A DNA stretch of 64,000 nucleotides from RGIG5579 sp045597125 (lineage in GTDB: Bacteria > Bacillota > Clostridia > Oscillospirales > SIG627). How positions within the stretch are numbered: position 1 is the stretch's first letter; every line of letters starts with the position of its first letter. Both the position numbers and the translations under genes were made by a program. The notes under the pieces were generated by a model, which saw only the letters and a program-made list of their open reading frames with translations, was not told the DNA's origin and made no database searches. Where the stretch lies: the NCBI GenBank assembly GCA_045597125.1, contig JAZODR010000046.1:24584-88583 (forward strand), written 5' to 3'. Below are positions 61,089 through 64,000 of this stretch, piece after piece.

Positions 61089-62162
61089 ATGAAACTTCGT
61101 GAAAATTGTAAGTATGCTCTGGTAGTTCCTACCAGTATGGGTGTTCGTATCACCCCTCAAAACGGTCAGCCCGTTGCTTCTTCTAATCTGTTTATGATGC
61201 AGGCAACTTCCGCCGAGACGAATGTAGCCTCTATTTCCGCATACCTGGGTCTTCCTACGAAGGTTTTGACTACCTTTGTAAAGGATAGTCCTATTGCCGA
61301 TTTCATTAAGCGCGATCTCAGAAGCCGCGGTATGGATTTTGAGGGTAAGGAAGTAGAGCAGGGTGATCCCTGGGGCTATCGTCACCAGTTTAACATTGCT
61401 GATTCCGGTTATGGCTCCCGTGGTCCCAGAGTTTGCAATGACAGAGCAGGTGAAGTTGGCAGAACTTTGAATATTAAGGATTTTGATCTGGAACGCATTT
61501 TTGGTCAGGAGGGTGTTGGTATTTTGCACCTGTCCGGTCTGATTGGTGCACTCAGCCACGATACCAGTGTATTTTGCCTAGAGCTTGCACGCGCTGCTAA
61601 GAAGTACGGCACACTGATCTCCTTTGACTTGAATTACCGCGCTTCCTTCTGGAAGGGCAGAGAACAAGAGCTCCACGAGATCTTTACCGAGATTGCTTCC
61701 GTTGCCGATATTCTTATCGGTAACGAGGAAGACTTCCAGCTTTGTCTGGGTATTCAGGGACCTGAGGCGGGAGGCAAGGACATTGCCGCGAAGATTGATT
61801 CCTTTAAAGAGATGATCACCCGCGTTAAAGCAAAATTCTCCAATGCTTCCGTATTTGCTACCACTCTGCGTCAGGTTGAGAATGTAAATTCTCACCTGTG
61901 GGGCGCAATTATGCTGGCAGGAGATCAGTGGCACGTGGTTGAACCTCGCAGAATCCACGTTCTGGACCGTATCGGTGGTGGTGATGGTTTTGTAGGCGGT
62001 ATGCTCTATGGAATTCTCAAGGGCTGGGAAAGCGAAAAGTGGATCCAGTTCGGTTGGGCTTCCGGTGCATTGGCAACCACCTTCCTTACAGACTACGCAC
62101 AGCCTGCAGATGAAGAAGTGGTTTGGAGCGTATGGGGCGGAAATGCAAGAGTAAAAAGATAA
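61089..62162 (+). CDS. PfkB-family sugar or sugar-acid kinase
   Basis: This ribokinase-fold kinase of 357 residues has SAETNVASISAYLG near its start, SFDLNYRASFW, and the ATP/anion-hole motif RIGGGDGFVGGMLYG with the catalytic Asp. FDLNYR resembles 2-keto-3-deoxygluconate kinases, but the protein differs clearly from the kinase at 2602. As the last gene of the LarA-PHP-gnd operon, it might phosphorylate gluconate or a keto acid to supply Gnd. Gluconokinases of PfkB type are not the rule, so the substrate stays open. Confidence 0.85.
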   Translation: MKLRENCKYALVVPTSMGVRITPQNGQPVASSNLFMMQATSAETNVASISAYLGLPTKVLTTFVKDSPIADFIKRDLRSRGMDFEGKEVEQGDPWGYRHQFNIADSGYGSRGPRVCNDRAGEVGRTLNIKDFDLERIFGQEGVGILHLSGLIGALSHDTSVFCLELARAAKKYGTLISFDLNYRASFWKGREQELHEIFTEIASVADILIGNEEDFQLCLGIQGPEAGGKDIAAKIDSFKEMITRVKAKFSNASVFATTLRQVENVNSHLWGAIMLAGDQWHVVEPRRIHVLDRIGGGDGFVGGMLYGILKGWESEKWIQFGWASGALATTFLTDYAQPADEEVVWSVWGGNARVKR

Positions 62163-62163
62163 T

Positions 62164-62195
62164 AAAAAAAGCACTTCGAAAGAAGTGCTTTTTTT
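62164..62195. terminator. Bidirectional terminator for the PfkB gene and the 6S-like RNA
   Basis: AAAAAAAGCACTTC and GAAGTGCTTTTTTT form a perfect stem with GAAA loop. Both strands end in T7. Confidence 0.93.
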
Positions 62196-62198
62196 AAT

Positions 62199-62380
62199 CC
62201 CGCCGCAACCGTGTGAAGAGAAGTGAAAACCCCACTTAGCCAGGGGCGGTGCCCTCTCTCGAACTTGTGTGCTCCCAACGTCCGTGCCGTAGCAGGGAGG
62301 TCTGCAGCCGTTTTGAGAAGTCGGGCTCCAATTTCAATTCGTAGGTTTCTTGTCGTCTTCATCACGTGAAGGGCAGGTAT
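62199..62380 (-). ncRNA. 6S-like RNA (SsrS family candidate)
   Basis: The gene-free interval folds as one long interrupted hairpin on the minus strand. The ends CCTGCC (62377-62372) and GGCGGG (62204-62199) pair. GTGATGAAGA pairs with TCTTCACAC, GAAACC with GGTTTTC, GGAGCCC with GGGCACC, and CTCCC with GGGAG near the tip. Internal loops separate these helices. TTGCGGCGGGAT near the 3' end resembles the TGCGGCGGCAT of E. coli 6S RNA. A terminator follows at once. The alternative plus strand lacks room for a promoter after the PfkB terminator. 6S RNA binds the housekeeping RNA polymerase. No search could be run. Confidence 0.55.
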
Positions 62381-62394
62381 AGATTGTCGAAAAA

Positions 62395-62700
62395 TTATTG
62401 CTTGTTTTCTGCTGCGTCCAAATCAATCTCTTCCATCATTTCGTTGTCGAAGGCATCGGCAACACGGTCAAACTCATCGTCATCGTCAATGGTGATGAGG
62501 ACCTCCTCGCCGTTTTCTTCCACAGCCTTGAGGATAATATACTCGTCTTCGTCGCCTTCAACGGCAACCAGAGCAAAGTACTCGTTCCCCTCCATTTCAA
62601 GGGTGCCGATAATATCGAATTCTCTTTCAACGCCTTCTTCGTCCGTCAGGACTACGCGATCGGGCTCAAGTTCTTCCATTTCCAGTTCTTTGTCGCTCAT
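62395..62700 (-). CDS. DUF1292 acidic small protein
   Basis: The 101-residue protein is strongly acidic. It has the DUF1292 core (DRVVLTDEEGVEREFDIIGTL split at the 'DEEG', then EYFALV and EYIILKAVEENGEE). Such proteins are widespread in Firmicutes (YrzB type) and have no settled function; they often lie near alaS-ruvX genes, which is not so here. GGAGGTTTTATT precedes the ATG. It has its own promoter at 62734-62762 and is followed by the 6S-like RNA. Confidence 0.88.
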   Translation of the reverse strand: MSDKELEMEELEPDRVVLTDEEGVEREFDIIGTLEMEGNEYFALVAVEGDEDEYIILKAVEENGEEVLITIDDDDEFDRVADAFDNEMMEEIDLDAAENKQ

Positions 62701-62733
62701 AATAAAACCTCCATTTGAACTTTAGTTTTCTAT

Positions 62734-62762
62734 ATTTTAGTCTCTTTTATGCCTTTCGTCAA
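62734..62762 (-). promoter_or_regulatory. Promoter of the DUF1292 gene
   Basis: On the minus strand TTGACG, 17-base spacer, TAAAAT. Confidence 0.7.
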
Positions 62763-62802
62763 GTGTTTTTCCTACTTTGGAGTGGTCATTTTGACAAAAA
62801 TC

Positions 62803-62831
62803 TTGCAAAAAAGGTGTTATTTTGTTAAACT
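62803..62831 (+). promoter_or_regulatory. Promoter of the patatin gene
   Basis: TTGCAA, 17-base spacer, TAAACT. A TTGACA at 62791 lies nearby with no matching -10 box at normal spacing. Confidence 0.5.
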
Positions 62832-62856
62832 GGAAGCAATTTGTTGAAGGAGATTT

Positions 62857-63711
62857 ATGATGAAAACAGGACTGGTTTTGGAAGGCGGCGCGATGCGGGG
62901 ACTTTTTACTGCGGGAGTTTTGGATGCCTTTCTGGAGGAGGGGCTTCGTTTTGACGGTATTGTGGGAGTCAGTGCGGGAGCGGCTTTCGGGTGTAATTTT
63001 AAGTCCTATCAAAAGGGAAGAGCGCTCCGCTATAATACAACGTACTGCAGGGATGCACGCTATTGCAGTATTCGTTCTCTTTTGATGACGGGGGATTTGT
63101 ACGGGCGGAAATTTTGTTATGATACTTTGCCTATGGAATTGGATCCCTTTGATTGGGATTTTTGGGAAAAGGACCCTACCCCCTTTTGGGTCACTTGTAC
63201 TCATGTGAAAACGGGGGAGGCGCGGACATTTCTCTGCGATAAAAATCGAAAACGAAATCTGAGTATTTTTTGCGCCTCTGCATCTATGCCTTTGGTTTCG
63301 CGTAAGGTAATTTTGGACGGAGAAGCTTATTTGGACGGAGGACTTGCGGATTCGGTACCTCTTAGGTTCATGGAGGAGCAGGGCTTTGAAAAAAACGTGG
63401 TAATATTGACACAGCCGCGCCATTACCGCAAGGAAAAGTCAAGCGCTTTACCCCTTGCTGCTCTTCGATATGGAAAGAAAAGCGCACTTTATCGTTGTCT
63501 GGAAAGCAGACATTTGCGATACAATGCTCAGCGGGAAGAGGTCTTTTCCCGAGAGGCGGAGAAAAAGGCATTGATCATTGCGCCTGAGGAGTCTTTGGAT
63601 GTAGGGCGAATTGAAAAAAATCCGGAGAAATTACGTTTGGCGCACCGCATTGGTTATGAAACGGCAATGAAGCAGATGAGTCAAATTAAAGAATTTTTGA
63701 TCAAGGCTTGA
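62857..63711 (+). CDS. Patatin-like phospholipase
   Basis: The enzyme is a Ser-Asp dyad acyl hydrolase. The 284-residue product has the oxyanion motif EGGAMRGLF, the nucleophile motif GVSAGA (Ser41) and the dyad Asp in LDGGLADSVP. No signal peptide is seen, so it should act inside the cell on membrane lipids. This matches the YjjU/RssA-like bacterial patatins. AAGGAGA precedes the ATG. It converges on the fifth ceramidase-like gene, with a shared terminator. Confidence 0.92.
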   Translation: MMKTGLVLEGGAMRGLFTAGVLDAFLEEGLRFDGIVGVSAGAAFGCNFKSYQKGRALRYNTTYCRDARYCSIRSLLMTGDLYGRKFCYDTLPMELDPFDWDFWEKDPTPFWVTCTHVKTGEARTFLCDKNRKRNLSIFCASASMPLVSRKVILDGEAYLDGGLADSVPLRFMEEQGFEKNVVILTQPRHYRKEKSSALPLAALRYGKKSALYRCLESRHLRYNAQREEVFSREAEKKALIIAPEESLDVGRIEKNPEKLRLAHRIGYETAMKQMSQIKEFLIKA

Positions 63712-63713
63712 TA

Positions 63714-63750
63714 AAAAATGCTATGGAAATATTTTCCATAGCATTTTTGT
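63714..63750. terminator. Bidirectional terminator
   Basis: AAAAATGCTATGGAAA and TTTCCATAGCATTTTT pair around a 3-base loop. Confidence 0.9.
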
Positions 63751-63754
63751 ATTT

Positions 63755-64000
63755 TTATTCGTTTTTGCAAATATTTAATAGACGGAGCATTTCGGCGGCA
63801 AATTCTTCGCCGGCGCCTGCAGGGAATCGGCAGGAATATACTTCATAACCTCCGTTGGTGAAAGCAACGGCAGCGGGAATGTAACCAAAGCCGCCGTTTG
63901 TTAAGGAGCCGATAAAGGTGCTCTTGAAGGGAGAAGCATCACGGACTTCTTTGCCGTTGATATCCCACATTTCGTAGGGGAAGGCGCAGAAAGCCAGATC
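63755..64000 (-). CDS. Ceramidase-like protein, C-terminal fragment at window edge
   Basis: Only the last 81 codons are in the window; the gene continues past 64000. The visible end reads DLAFCAFPYEMWDINGKEVR, then a segment like that in the tandem copies (SPFKSTFIGSLTN, NGGYEVYSCRF). NGGYEVYSC recalls the GGYEVYSC of the 1613-residue protein. It is therefore the fifth family member in this region. Location signals and the active site cannot be seen. Confidence 0.8.
   Translation of the reverse strand, partial: DLAFCAFPYEMWDINGKEVRDASPFKSTFIGSLTNGGFGYIPAAVAFTNGGYEVYSCRFPAGAGEEFAAEMLRLLNICKNE

Noticed and set aside
1..64000. CRISPR arrays, insertion sequences or prophage structural genes
   Set aside because: No regularly spaced repeats, transposase motifs or capsid/terminase genes were seen in either strand.

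Overview
The window looks like chromosomal DNA of an uncultured or little-known anaerobic, probably spore-forming member of the Clostridia (Firmicutes) of moderate GC content. The basis is a SpoIVB sporulation peptidase, a ctsR-mcsA-mcsB-clpC heat-shock operon with a textbook CtsR box, dnaG-rpoD in tandem, strong GGAGG ribosome binding sites, consensus TTGACA-N17-TATAAT promoters, LarA and OadB/OadG homologues, and IrrE- and Mor-type regulators. The species cannot be named from this sequence alone. No CRISPR array, insertion sequence or complete prophage was seen.

Layout. 1-1231: 3' part of an RsmF-like rRNA methyltransferase. 1432-5231: AT-richer sugar-acid cassette (dgoD, a PfkB KDG kinase, KDPG aldolase) with a divergent AraC regulator. 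5357-8600: SpoIVB, a small membrane protein and an HtrA protease. 8650-13491: a 1613-residue secreted protein with a beta-helix-like N-terminal region fused to a neutral-ceramidase-like domain. 13768-16853: tRNA-Glu, then a phosphodiester glycosidase / unknown / PAP2 operon. 16857-20144: AI-2E-family protein and Tex. 20360-22783: amino-acid ABC transporter. 22814-27318: ileS-oadB-oadG. 27555-31062: tRNA-Cys followed by an AT-rich accessory stretch (a 34-codon ORF, a Mor-type regulator, a leucine-rich-repeat lipoprotein, a zinc-ribbon/SHOCT protein). 31258-35434: possible short RNA, DUF4015 protein, second ceramidase-like protein coupled to serine acetyltransferase. 35517-38567: a frame-interrupted SLOG gene, a ribbon-helix-helix protein, and a Y-family polymerase divergent from an XRE-IrrE pair with dyad operators in both promoters. 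38634-49211: ackA, the clpC operon, trmB, a pseudouridine synthase, dnaG and rpoD. 49383-54079: orphan solute-binding lipoprotein and two tandem ceramidase-like genes. 54220-57014: nadE facing a pseudouridine synthase-luxS-mtnN operon. 57150-62162: tRNA-Lys and a LarA-PHP-gnd-PfkB operon. 62199-64000: 6S-like RNA, DUF1292 protein, patatin, and the end of a fifth ceramidase-like gene.

How the parts fit. Two separate sugar-acid routes are encoded: galactonate/KDG breakdown through KDPG, and a possible aldonate route in which a LarA-type epimerase, a PfkB kinase and 6-phosphogluconate dehydrogenase would feed pentose phosphate. The most unusual trait is five members of the neutral/alkaline ceramidase-like family in 64 kb with different predicted locations: secreted fusion, lipoprotein, two with no export signal, and one cut by the window edge. 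The most self-contained regulatory system is the polymerase / XRE / IrrE module with its shared operators.
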